A stretch of DNA of 64,000 nucleotides from Sphingobacterium sp. UT-1RO-CII-1 (GTDB lineage: Bacteria > Bacteroidota > Bacteroidia > Sphingobacteriales > Sphingobacteriaceae): positions 372,001-436,000 of the forward strand of contig NZ_JAPPVJ010000003.1 in the NCBI RefSeq assembly GCF_026711005.1, in the 5' to 3' direction. Position numbers and translations under genes: made by a program. Every line of letters begins with the position of its first letter. The stretch's first letter is position 1. Positions 17,324 through 25,344 of this stretch are shown here, in pieces. Below the pieces are notes generated by a model. The model was given only the letters and a program-made list of their open reading frames with translations. It was not told the DNA's origin and made no database searches.

Positions 17324-18355
17324 CTACTTTTCTTTTATTAATATGTACAAAAACACAGGTGTCCCCAACAAAGCAGTAATAACACCTATAGGTAACTCTA
17401 TCGGTGCTACCAATGTACGGGCTATAACATCCGCTAGCGTCAGGACCAAAGCCCCCATAACTGTAGATGCAGGTAATACAAAGCGATGATCGACTCCGCC
17501 CATCAAACGTACGGTGTGCGGAACTAACAAACCAACAAAGCCTATAACACCAGAAACAGCTACCGAAGCGCCAACAGCAAGTGTTGATAATATAACAACC
17601 CAGCGCTTGATTCGATCTGTCCGCATACCTAACAGATCTGCATGTATCTCGCCCAAAGAAAATGCATTTAAAGACTTACCAAAGAATGAGAGAATAAATA
17701 CAGGTATAAGCACAAAGGGAAGAACAACAGAAATATTTTCCCAGGATGCGCCCCCTAAACTTCCCAACATCCAAAAGGTAATGGTCCGTAACTCCTGCTC
17801 GGTGGCCATATACGTAAGCAGCCCCGTTAACGCCCCTGCAAAGCCATTAATAGCTATTCCGGCCAATAACATTGTAGTAACGCTCGGCTTGCCGTTTTTT
17901 ATCGAGATCTGATAGACAATAAAAGCTGTCAGGCCCGCACCGATAAAAGCGCCAAATACTAATAAATAACTTCCCAGTATTTGCGATAAATGCATGAATA
18001 ACACACCTTCTAACGCAATAATTAAGACAGCAAATAGAGAAGCTCCTGAAGAAATACCAATAAGCCCGGGCTCTGCCAGCGGGTTTCTAAAAATACCTTG
18101 TATTGCAGCTCCCGACACGCCCAATGCTGCTCCGACCAGTATACCTAAAAATACCCGAGGCGCACGAACCACATATAATACATCAGCTTCGATTGATTCG
18201 ACAGTACTTTTAGTAAACAGTCCTATTTTCTGTGCTAATAGAATACAAACATCAGTAAATGGAATATGGTAAGCCCCCATTCCCATGGAAAGTATAGCCA
18301 CAAAGATTAAAGCTACAATTAGCCCTATTAATATCAACCGTTGCCTTCCCTGCAT
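17324..18355 (-). CDS. hmuU: Heme ABC transporter permease (FecCD family)
   Basis: 343-aa inner-membrane permease with about ten hydrophobic helices. Family signatures seen: VRAPRVFLGILVGAALGVSG, IFRNPLAEPGLIGISSGA, the coupling-region GEIHADLLG and the conserved GVIGFVGLLVPHTVRLMGG near the C-terminus. Works with hmuT and hmuV to move heme (or iron) from periplasm to cytoplasm. It lies 35 bp after hmuT and 11 bp before hmuV. Confidence 0.93.
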   Translation of the reverse strand: MQGRQRLILIGLIVALIFVAILSMGMGAYHIPFTDVCILLAQKIGLFTKSTVESIEADVLYVVRAPRVFLGILVGAALGVSGAAIQGIFRNPLAEPGLIGISSGASLFAVLIIALEGVLFMHLSQILGSYLLVFGAFIGAGLTAFIVYQISIKNGKPSVTTMLLAGIAINGFAGALTGLLTYMATEQELRTITFWMLGSLGGASWENISVVLPFVLIPVFILSFFGKSLNAFSLGEIHADLLGMRTDRIKRWVVILSTLAVGASVAVSGVIGFVGLLVPHTVRLMGGVDHRFVLPASTVMGALVLTLADVIARTLVAPIELPIGVITALLGTPVFLYILIKEK

Positions 18356-18390
18356 TTATTTCATTTATATTGGAAAAAAAACATAATTAT

Positions 18391-19239
18391 CTATTGCATG
18401 ATTTGATGCAGTTCTTTATTGAGCTCCAAAACAGCTTCTGGCAAGCGTGTACTGAAATTAACTAATAAAGTAGGGCTCATTTCGAGGATACGCTTATTTT
18501 TACCAGCCTCTGTTAAACGCATTCCCGGCATTTTCAGTACTGCCTCTTTCCCTCCTAAACTACTTAATCCAAAGTCAAATAACAAGATAATATCCGGATT
18601 TGCTTTCACTAAAGCTTCTGTTGTATAAGGTTTAAAATCAGCAAATTCCTGTACAGCATTCTTCGCCCCGGCTAAAGTAATCATAGCATCTAAACTACTC
18701 CCCTTCCCCGCGACACTCATTGTCCCCGTTCCTCTTGCATAAATAAAAAGAATTTTAGGCGAAGCCTTACCCATATTGGCACTTGCAACAACTTCCTTGA
18801 CACGAGCCATTGTTGTTTTTGTACGTTCAGCCACTTGCTTACATCTCTCTTGTTCGCCCAAAGCATCAGCCACTTGCTGAATAAACTTTAACGAACCCTT
18901 CTCTGAATATTCCTGTGTAAAAGAAACATATTTGATTCCCGCCTTTTTCAAATGTTGCACGATAGCTTTCGAAACGTCCCCTTCTAACGCCAAAACCACA
19001 GTAGGCTTAAAAGATAATATTCCTTCACTAGATAATGAACGATTTTGGCTAACCCGGGGTAAATCTGCTGCTGCTCGCGGTGAAATACTAGTAACATCGG
19101 TCGCTACAATAGACTCTCCCAGACCTAAACCAAAAACCGTTTCGGTAATCGCACTATGTAAGGTTATTATTCTTTGCTCTTGCCCGTAAACAAAGGTATT
19201 CACAATCAATGCAAGGCATAAAAAAATAATTTTTCTCAT
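18391..19239 (-). CDS. hmuT: Heme ABC transporter periplasmic binding protein
   Basis: 282 aa with signal peptide MRKIIFLCLALIVNTFVYGQ. A start at 19278 would put 13 extra residues in front of that signal, so the ATG at 19239 is preferred. The body is a class III (helical-backbone) periplasmic binding protein: IITLHSAITETVFGLGLG, PRVSQNRSLSSEGILSFKPT, and a C-terminal lobe with VNFSTRLPEAVLEL. First gene of hmuT-hmuU-hmuV, divergent from the TonB receptor gene. Confidence 0.88.
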   Translation of the reverse strand: MRKIIFLCLALIVNTFVYGQEQRIITLHSAITETVFGLGLGESIVATDVTSISPRAAADLPRVSQNRSLSSEGILSFKPTVVLALEGDVSKAIVQHLKKAGIKYVSFTQEYSEKGSLKFIQQVADALGEQERCKQVAERTKTTMARVKEVVASANMGKASPKILFIYARGTGTMSVAGKGSSLDAMITLAGAKNAVQEFADFKPYTTEALVKANPDIILLFDFGLSSLGGKEAVLKMPGMRLTEAGKNKRILEMSPTLLVNFSTRLPEAVLELNKELHQIMQ

Positions 19240-19585
19240 ATAAATTAAACACGCCACATAAGTGGTGAAAGATAACACAATAATTTCTGATTAACGGAAA
19301 ATGTGTCAAAAGGACACCTGGATTCTCCATCATTCTACAAAGCAAATCAATAATTAGTCTAAATACAAGGGGCGAGCAAAACAAACAAAACATTTCAAAC
19401 AGACGGAAATAACACAAAAGAAATTGACAATAAGACAATTACAATCTTATAAAAGTGTTACACAGTTTTTAACGCATCATTTTTCATAGAAGATTTGACA
19501 ATATTAATACAGTGTTAATTCGTAATAATTCAAATGTATTCACTTCCTTTGCTTTGTTATTTAGAATCATTAAAAACAAAATTAA
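19240..19585. other. 346 bp divergent regulatory region of the heme island
   Basis: No gene seen. It separates hmuT (minus) from the heme receptor (plus). It carries the palindrome-like element TTAGAATCATTA (19561-19572) just before the receptor start and a related GTAGAATGAT on the minus strand (19329-19338) upstream of hmuT. A weak -7-like TATCTTTC lies on the minus strand close to hmuT. Confidence 0.6.
19561..19575 (+). promoter_or_regulatory. Candidate iron/heme operator before the receptor gene
   Basis: TTAGAAT-C-ATTAAAA, a 7-1-7 element similar in layout to PerR/Fur boxes, 10 bp before the receptor start. TTAGAATSATTA recurs on the minus strand before heme oxygenase (24458-24469). Inference. 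Confidence 0.4.
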
Positions 19586-21970
19586 GTGTATAGTATTTCG
19601 CATCCAAAAATAAGGACAGCCGTAATATGTTTAGGCATTTTACTACCAGGTTTATGTTTTTGTCAACAAAAATTTAAAATCAGTGGTTTAATACAAAATA
19701 ACACATTACAACCTGTATCTGATGTGACCATTACACTATATCCGGATAAACATACAGTGCGAAGTGATGTAAAAGGTTTTTTTAACATTCCTGAACTGTA
19801 TGAAGGTCGCTATAATTTAGAAACAGACGCAAAAGGATACGAACCGCAGAAACTGACAATTGATTTAGAAAACCGCGATACCTTACTGCAGATAAGCTTA
19901 AAGCCTATAACGCAGACCATAGAAAATATTTCGGTGCACGGAAAAATTACAGCCGTTGATAATTTGATTAAAGCTGAAAATGCAGCAATGCCTGTTAAAG
20001 TAATCACACGCCGAGAGATTGAGCTAATGGGAAGCAGAAGGCTTGATGAGGTGTTAAAAGAACAAACTGGTGTAGCTGTAGTAAATGATATAGCCGCAGG
20101 TTCTCGAGCCACCGGTGTACAGTTACAAGGTTTTAGCAGTAATTATGTCATGGTTTTGATTGACGGTCAACCAATGCTTGGGCGAAACACAGGAAACTTT
20201 GACCTTTCCCGTATATCGGTGACAAATATTGAACGTATAGAAATTATTAAAGGAGCTTCATCCTGCTTATACGGCAGTGACGCTCTAGGTGGCGCTATAA
20301 ATATCATAACGCGGCATGGCGCCTTAGCGCCGCAAGCACATGCTTCTATACTATACGGTAGTTTGAATATTGTTGATGCTACGGTCGAAACTGAAACACC
20401 ATTCGCTAACCAACGTGGCTCATTAGTGTTATCAGGTAACTATTACCGGACAGACGGTTTTAATACCAATAAAAAATATATGAGCGACGGAACAACTGCA
20501 CCGCCTTATGAGAACTACAGCTTTCAAGGGCGGTCCCGTTACCGCACCAGCAAAGACGGCACATTAGGTGTTACGTTCCGCTATGCACAGAGAAACTCGA
20601 CTATGCTGCATGACTGGTCAAACGAGCAAATAAATGAAGACCAGCAAACCGACAAAGACCTTAATTTATCAGCAAGCTACGATCACAACTTCAGCTCCGG
20701 CTTACGGAGTATGACTCGTTACTATGTAAATCTTTATCAAAATGAGCTGCAGGCTCGTTGGCTACACCAGAACTCATTGATTAATGCCGAAAAGTTTGAC
20801 CAGCAAAGCCATAGATTGGAACAACAGTTTGCTTATCAACCGCTATCGTCGTTAAAAATGACTGGTGGTCTAGGTGGGAGCATCGAAAGCATGAAAAACA
20901 GAAGGCAAGAAGAGACGCCTGATTTAAATACTGTTTTTGGTTATGTTCAAGGAGAATGGCAAGCTTTAACTCGCTTACAAGCTACCATAGGCTTAAGATA
21001 CGACCACACCAATGCTTATAATGGGCGTTTAAGCCCCAGTTTAGGCTTACAGTATGAGCTAGCCCCTACTTTGACAGTTAAAGGTGGAATAGGTGCTGGT
21101 TTTAAAGCTCCTGACCACAAAATGCTATATCAGGTATTCTATAACCCGTCTGCAAATTATATGGTAGTAGGCGCTGACAGGGTGCGCGATGTGATTGAGG
21201 CTATGGATCAGAGCGGAGAATTGAGCTCAAAAAACAATTATATGCTGAACTTAGCAGCAAATAACTTGAAAGCAGAAAAAAGTTTATCCAACAATGTAGG
21301 TTTTGTTTGGGCTCCTTCGGGTAAGTCTCGTACAGAATTCACTGCTTTTTATCACCGCATAGACAATCAGATAAATAATATAGCAGTGGCGACCGGGACA
21401 AAAGTAGGTCAAATCTACACCTATCGAAACCTCCCAAAAGCTGTTAATAAAGGTTTTGAAATATCCACCACTTATCAGCTTACATCAGATCTAGAGGTAT
21501 CTGCAGGCTATCAATACCTCATAGCTAAAGACTTAAGCGTAATCGATAGTATACGTGCAGGAAAATATCCATACAACCAAAACATTCACAATCCAGTAAC
21601 TGGCGAATCCCGCCCAGTAACCACAAAAGATTACTGGGGTATTGAAGATCGTTCAAGACACATGCTAAATTTAAAAGCATTGTATACATATCGTCCTTGG
21701 GATATGAACATCAACATAAGGGCAAACTACAGGGGCAAGTACCCGTTTCAAGAGATCAATGGCAACCAATTCATTGACGAGTATGATGCTTTTGTTCCTG
21801 ACCACATCTTACTAAACTTAACGATAGAAAAAACAATCTGGAAAAGACAGCTCACCTTACGTCTCATTGCAGATAATATACTGGATTACACCCATCGATA
21901 TATGCCTGGACAACCGGGAAGAGTTATCTTAGGTGGCGTTAGCTACCGATGGATTAAAGGAAATAAGTAG
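19586..21970 (+). CDS. hmuR: TonB-dependent heme receptor
   Basis: 794-aa outer-membrane receptor. GTG start: no in-frame ATG gives a signal peptide, whereas this start yields one ending in GLCFCQQ. Order: carboxypeptidase-regulatory-like domain (about residues 28-105), plug (about 125-245, with VLIDGQPM and GASSCLYGSDALGGAINI), then a 22-strand-type barrel ending in YRW. GFKAPDHK and the following YNPS resemble the FRAP and NPDL motifs of heme receptors. It is followed by the HmuY gene 20 bp later, the classic HmuR-HmuY pair: HmuY strips heme from hosts or the surroundings and passes it to HmuR. The symbol is by analogy. Confidence 0.88.
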   Translation: MYSISHPKIRTAVICLGILLPGLCFCQQKFKISGLIQNNTLQPVSDVTITLYPDKHTVRSDVKGFFNIPELYEGRYNLETDAKGYEPQKLTIDLENRDTLLQISLKPITQTIENISVHGKITAVDNLIKAENAAMPVKVITRREIELMGSRRLDEVLKEQTGVAVVNDIAAGSRATGVQLQGFSSNYVMVLIDGQPMLGRNTGNFDLSRISVTNIERIEIIKGASSCLYGSDALGGAINIITRHGALAPQAHASILYGSLNIVDATVETETPFANQRGSLVLSGNYYRTDGFNTNKKYMSDGTTAPPYENYSFQGRSRYRTSKDGTLGVTFRYAQRNSTMLHDWSNEQINEDQQTDKDLNLSASYDHNFSSGLRSMTRYYVNLYQNELQARWLHQNSLINAEKFDQQSHRLEQQFAYQPLSSLKMTGGLGGSIESMKNRRQEETPDLNTVFGYVQGEWQALTRLQATIGLRYDHTNAYNGRLSPSLGLQYELAPTLTVKGGIGAGFKAPDHKMLYQVFYNPSANYMVVGADRVRDVIEAMDQSGELSSKNNYMLNLAANNLKAEKSLSNNVGFVWAPSGKSRTEFTAFYHRIDNQINNIAVATGTKVGQIYTYRNLPKAVNKGFEISTTYQLTSDLEVSAGYQYLIAKDLSVIDSIRAGKYPYNQNIHNPVTGESRPVTTKDYWGIEDRSRHMLNLKALYTYRPWDMNINIRANYRGKYPFQEINGNQFIDEYDAFVPDHILLNLTIEKTIWKRQLTLRLIADNILDYTHRYMPGQPGRVILGGVSYRWIKGNK

Positions 21971-21990
21971 TAATAACAAAATAGTATGAT

Positions 21991-22758
21991 ATGATTTTTT
22001 CAAGAATACCTTTTAAAAGCTTCCTACAAAATCACCACCCTAACTCGTGGTTAAGCGTGACTGCCGCTGCAATAGTATTAATATTTAGCGCCTGCAGTAA
22101 AGATGATGATGATAAGCGTCCTTCTTTTGAGGACGGGAGGAGTAAGGTCGTCTACGACTTGCCTGGGGACTTAGAAACATCCATGGGAACTGCGAATGCT
22201 CCACCGGACAAAATCAAAGGTCAATTTCAAACATTTCTATTTACTTTCAACGGTGCAAAACAACATAAGCCAGGAAAAGGTAATGAGGCAGAAACCGATT
22301 GGAATAAATTACAAAAAAGTGCAGATTGGGACTTAGCTTTCACCGGCCCTTATAATTCAGAAATCTATATTAATAATGCATCTCAGGAAAAAAATCCAGG
22401 TTACGGGGGGGCAGCAACTAACACAGCAGTTGTATTAATTAAAGACAGTTACGAAAACATCACTGAAGCACCTAGTGATGAAGCTTTTGATAAAAGCACG
22501 ATTGGTTTAATCGGATGGTCAGCAATCGCCAATGATAACGGTTGGTTTCAATATAGCGACCAAACGCATATTATGAAAGCTTTGCCAAACCGTACCTACG
22601 TGATCCGTTTACAAAACGGAAAATATGCAAAATTACAGATTATCAGTGCATACAAAGGCTATCCACCTGCTATCACCGACTTAAACTGGCCTGCACCATA
22701 TTACACTTTCAGATATTATGTCCAGGAAGATGGTAGCAAAGATTTAAGAACCAAATAA
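21991..22758 (+). CDS. hmuY: HmuY-family heme-binding lipoprotein
   Basis: 255-aa lipoprotein with lipobox FSAC|SKDDDD; the acidic run just after the Cys matches the Bacteroidota signal for surface display. The body shows the HmuY pattern: a DWDLAFTGPYNSEIYINN strand block, GWSAIANDNGWFQYSDQTH, NRTYVIRLQNGKYAKLQIIS, and a C-terminal YYTFRYYVQEDG. Role by family: extracellular heme capture for the TonB receptor. The long hydrophilic N-terminus before the signal core is odd, but no downstream ATG gives a lipobox. Confidence 0.88.
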   Translation: MIFSRIPFKSFLQNHHPNSWLSVTAAAIVLIFSACSKDDDDKRPSFEDGRSKVVYDLPGDLETSMGTANAPPDKIKGQFQTFLFTFNGAKQHKPGKGNEAETDWNKLQKSADWDLAFTGPYNSEIYINNASQEKNPGYGGAATNTAVVLIKDSYENITEAPSDEAFDKSTIGLIGWSAIANDNGWFQYSDQTHIMKALPNRTYVIRLQNGKYAKLQIISAYKGYPPAITDLNWPAPYYTFRYYVQEDGSKDLRTK

Positions 22759-22778
22759 TAAAATAAACAATCAAAATC

Positions 22779-23510
22779 ATGAAATTTAAACACTTATTCT
22801 CAGCAGCAGCAATAACACTTGCTTTATCCTTCGGTTTTACATCCTGTAGCAGCGATGATGACGATTACGTACCGATTGACCCTGTAACAAAACTGAACAA
22901 GGATCTTTCCAAAGATTCTAAAACAGAAAACACTATTGGAACGATTGTGGGAAATGATAACGGTGTGGTTCAATTGCGTAATTTTAGACAAGTGGTTAAA
23001 AATGACAAAGAGGAAGAAATTGAGTCTCCATTATTCTACTTTGATTTTATAAATCATGATGCTGGGACTGAAGAACAACATAACATTAGCTTAGCGGCTC
23101 CTTCTAGTATGGCAATAACTGCTAACTTAGAAGCTGGCTATACCTTATCATACATCGATAAAGATTTTAAAGATGTAAAAGCTGACGATCAGTTTACGCC
23201 ACTAAAAAGCGAAGTAAAAGACAAAGAGGGTAATACAAAAACAGTAAGTCAAAGCGGCCTACGCGATATGTTAATTAATGGGACACCTAGACGCCTCGAC
23301 GAGTTTGGTTGGTGTGATTATATTTTCACGGAAAACAACAAAGAGACACACAGAGTGATAGCTATAGAAAATAGGACTTTGATTCTTGTAAAAGACAGTA
23401 AACCTCTTGTCAAATTTAAAGTAAATAACATATATGAAAACGAAAAGCCTAATAAAGAAGAAAAACCAGACAATTATCGTTTCTACTCTATCGACTATCA
23501 AGCTTTGTAA
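22779..23510 (+). CDS. Surface lipoprotein, divergent HmuY relative
   Basis: 243-aa lipoprotein: MKFKHLFSAAAITLALSFGFTS with lipobox FTSC|SSDDDD, an acidic surface-export signal. There is no DWDLAF block, so standard HmuY searches may miss it, but the C-terminal third (RTLILVKDSKPLVKFKVNNI, then YRFYSIDYQAL) aligns by eye with RTYVIRLQNGKYAKLQIIS...YYTFRYYV of the preceding HmuY and with HTLVVRTARGNYAKLKIKS of the following one. It begins 20 bp after hmuY. A diverged HmuY paralogue with altered ligand or a partner subunit is likely. Function not established. Confidence 0.75.
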   Translation: MKFKHLFSAAAITLALSFGFTSCSSDDDDYVPIDPVTKLNKDLSKDSKTENTIGTIVGNDNGVVQLRNFRQVVKNDKEEEIESPLFYFDFINHDAGTEEQHNISLAAPSSMAITANLEAGYTLSYIDKDFKDVKADDQFTPLKSEVKDKEGNTKTVSQSGLRDMLINGTPRRLDEFGWCDYIFTENNKETHRVIAIENRTLILVKDSKPLVKFKVNNIYENEKPNKEEKPDNYRFYSIDYQAL

Positions 23511-23524
23511 AAAATAAAAAACAT

Positions 23525-23546
23525 TTAAAGTCTAATTAGACTTTAA
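23525..23546. promoter_or_regulatory. Perfect 22-bp palindrome
   Basis: Half-site TTAAAGTCTAA followed at once by its exact complement, 14 bp after the second lipoprotein stop. It could be an operator or, as RNA, a hairpin preceding the terminator at 23557-23589. Confidence 0.6.
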
Positions 23547-23556
23547 CATAGAAAGA

Positions 23557-23589
23557 AGTATTGGGCAATAATAATTATTGCCCAATACT
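23557..23589 (+). terminator. Hairpin between second and third heme lipoprotein genes
   Basis: 15-bp perfect stem from AGTATTGGGCAATAA with a 3-nt loop, then CTTTTAAC. It is probably a partial terminator or processing site that reduces read-through into the third lipoprotein gene. Confidence 0.6.
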
Positions 23590-23626
23590 CTTTTAACGAC
23601 TTTTTATCAAAAATATTTAGAACAGT

Positions 23627-24346
23627 ATGAAAACAATGAACAAATCGATCCTAACAAATATCTTCCGCCTTTTTGTCTTCTTCATGATTTTTAGTGTGAC
23701 TACAAGTTGTAGCAGTAAAAACGACCCGGAACCGACAGAGCCAGAGATTGAAGAACCGGTGACACCAGATCATACTTTCAATCAATTATTGACCATAACT
23801 AATTTACATACCCCACACGAAGGAGAAGAAAATACTTTTACGCTTTTCAGTTTAGAACAAAATACAGTAATTGATAAAAAAAATGCTAAAACACGCTTGT
23901 GGGACATATCATTTGATAATATGTTTAGTAGTTTTATAGATATCAACAACAAAAAGGCAGGATATGGAAAAGATGGGTTAGGTGGTGGGGGTATCATATT
24001 GGTCAAAAAGAAATTTGAAGATGTGGTTGATATTCCTGAGGATAGTGAATTTAGAAATGGTGGAGAACCGTATGGGCCTGATGCTTCTGGAGATATGGCT
24101 GTTAGTGGTTACCCTGATGGCTGGTTCCGTTATGATTTTAGCACACATATATGCTACCCTATTGAAGATCATACTCTCGTTGTACGTACTGCCCGCGGCA
24201 ACTATGCAAAATTAAAAATTAAAAGTGTATATAAAGATCAGACCGACCCACAAGATTGGTCAAAAGATTCACAGATGACCTACTATACAATAGATTATGT
24301 TTTGGCAAAAAAAGGAAGTAAAACGTTTGAAATTAAAGCTGACTAA
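23627..24346 (+). CDS. Second HmuY-family lipoprotein
   Basis: 239-aa lipoprotein, lipobox TTSC|SSKNDPEPTEPE with an acidic surface signal. The HmuY pattern is complete: NAKTRLWDISFDNMFSSFID, the glycine-rich AGYGKDGLGGGGIILVKKKF, GWFRYDFSTHICYP, HTLVVRTARGNYAKLKIKS and MTYYTIDYVLAKKGS. Histidines and methionines that could bind heme are present but ligands cannot be assigned by eye. An ATG at 23636 is an equally possible start. It is separated from the preceding gene by two hairpins, so it may have its own promoter. Confidence 0.83.
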   Translation: MKTMNKSILTNIFRLFVFFMIFSVTTSCSSKNDPEPTEPEIEEPVTPDHTFNQLLTITNLHTPHEGEENTFTLFSLEQNTVIDKKNAKTRLWDISFDNMFSSFIDINNKKAGYGKDGLGGGGIILVKKKFEDVVDIPEDSEFRNGGEPYGPDASGDMAVSGYPDGWFRYDFSTHICYPIEDHTLVVRTARGNYAKLKIKSVYKDQTDPQDWSKDSQMTYYTIDYVLAKKGSKTFEIKAD

Positions 24347-24365
24347 TAAAAAGTATACAACATAG

Positions 24366-24381
24366 AAGATAATATTATCTT
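24366..24381. promoter_or_regulatory. Perfect palindrome AAGATAATATTATCTT
   Basis: 16-bp perfect palindrome containing GATAAT/ATTATC, the hexamer of Fur-type boxes, without a spacer. It lies between the third heme lipoprotein and heme oxygenase. Operator function is inference. Confidence 0.4.
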
Positions 24382-24436
24382 TAGAAATAGCGCTTTTAAT
24401 AGATGATTAGCCAAAAAGCAGCATACAAACAAATGA

Positions 24437-24474
24437 TATATTTAGAATATTTGTATGTAATCATTCTAAATATA
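24437..24474. promoter_or_regulatory. Inverted repeat / candidate operator before heme oxygenase
   Basis: TATATTTAGAAT - 14 bp - ATTCTAAATATA, ending 14 bp before the heme oxygenase ATG. The right part read on the minus strand is TTAGAATGATTACAT, close to the element in front of hmuR. It probably mediates iron or heme control. Confidence 0.5.
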
Positions 24475-24488
24475 AATAAGATACTATT

Positions 24489-25052
24489 ATGTTAAATCAA
24501 AATATAAAAGAAAGCACTACACAAGCACATGCTAAGCTAGAAGGAACAGTTGTTCGCCAGTTGAAAGCAGTACGCTCAAATGCAGATTATGCAGATGTTT
24601 TAAAAGCATTTTATGCTTATTTCAATGCGGTAGAAAAAACTATAGCGCCTTATATTACTCCTGATGTTCTTCCTGATTATGCAGAACGCAGAAACTCGAG
24701 CCATATAAAAGCAGATATCATCGAATTGGGTGGTAATGTCGATAACTTACTACAGGTTGAAACACCAACGGTGAACAATGCCCTTGAAGCTCTATCCGCT
24801 CTTTATGTATTGGAAGGTTCGATTATGGGCGGGCCGTACATTGTACAAATGCTTAACAAATACGGTGTACAGCAAGGCACATCATTCTTTTCGGGCTATG
24901 GCGACAATACGCACAATATGTGGCAAGCTTTCGTTACTGTGCTGAACAAGCATGGTGAAGACCCCGCAACACATGCTCGCTCCATTGAAATAGCAAATGA
25001 AACATTCAGCCGTTTTGGAGATGTATTTACGCAATTGGCAGCTACAGAATAA
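24489..25052 (+). CDS. Heme oxygenase (biliverdin-producing)
   Basis: 187-aa cytoplasmic enzyme that opens heme to biliverdin, CO and Fe2+. The proximal heme ligand is probably His14 in STTQAHAKLE; the distal-helix signature is ALYVLEGSIMGGPY (about residues 103-117), whose glycines contact the heme. Length is typical of bacterial HemO/BphO. There is no bacteriophytochrome gene nearby; the heme importer context indicates iron release from imported heme. Its stop codon overlaps the start of a 49-codon gene (TAATG). Confidence 0.9.
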   Translation: MLNQNIKESTTQAHAKLEGTVVRQLKAVRSNADYADVLKAFYAYFNAVEKTIAPYITPDVLPDYAERRNSSHIKADIIELGGNVDNLLQVETPTVNNALEALSALYVLEGSIMGGPYIVQMLNKYGVQQGTSFFSGYGDNTHNMWQAFVTVLNKHGEDPATHARSIEIANETFSRFGDVFTQLAATE

Positions 25053-25201
25053 TGGCTATACCCGATAAAGAAAATAAAAAAAACAATAAATGGTTGAAAC
25101 GCGCTGGTATAGGCGCGTTTCTTTTCTTTTTAATCAAAGGGTTAGTTTGGCTCGTGGTATTCTTTTTTGCAGCAAAGTCCTGTAGCGGTTTTAACTTTTA
25201 A
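25052..25201 (+). CDS. 49-aa single-pass membrane protein coupled to heme oxygenase
   Basis: Small gene starting inside the heme oxygenase stop (TAATG). The product has a charged N-terminus (MAIPDKENKKNNKWLKRAG), one hydrophobic helix of about 20 residues rich in F, L and V, then AAKSCSGFNF. Overlapping start and stop suggest translational coupling, so I regard it as real although short. Topology by the positive-inside rule: N-terminus cytoplasmic, Cys44 near the outer face. Function unknown; possibly a membrane anchor or helper for the oxygenase or the importer. Confidence 0.65.
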   Translation: MAIPDKENKKNNKWLKRAGIGAFLFFLIKGLVWLVVFFFAAKSCSGFNF

Positions 25202-25295
25202 CACTTCTAGTTAGTAGCCGAAGTGATTTCTTTATTGTACAAATAAACTCTCCTTATGTGCAAGCATATTGCACTACTTACTGTTATCTTCCCTA

Positions 25296-25311
25296 TATTT
25301 TTGTAAATTTG
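25296..25311 (+). promoter_or_regulatory. Two abutting -7 boxes before the pentapeptide gene
   Basis: TATTTTTG immediately followed by TAAATTTG; both match TAnnTTTG. The second ends 33 nt before the ATG at 25345. They may specify two start sites 8 nt apart. Confidence 0.4.
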
Positions 25312-25344
25312 ATTAATCCCGTCATGGTAATCAATTAACATAAA

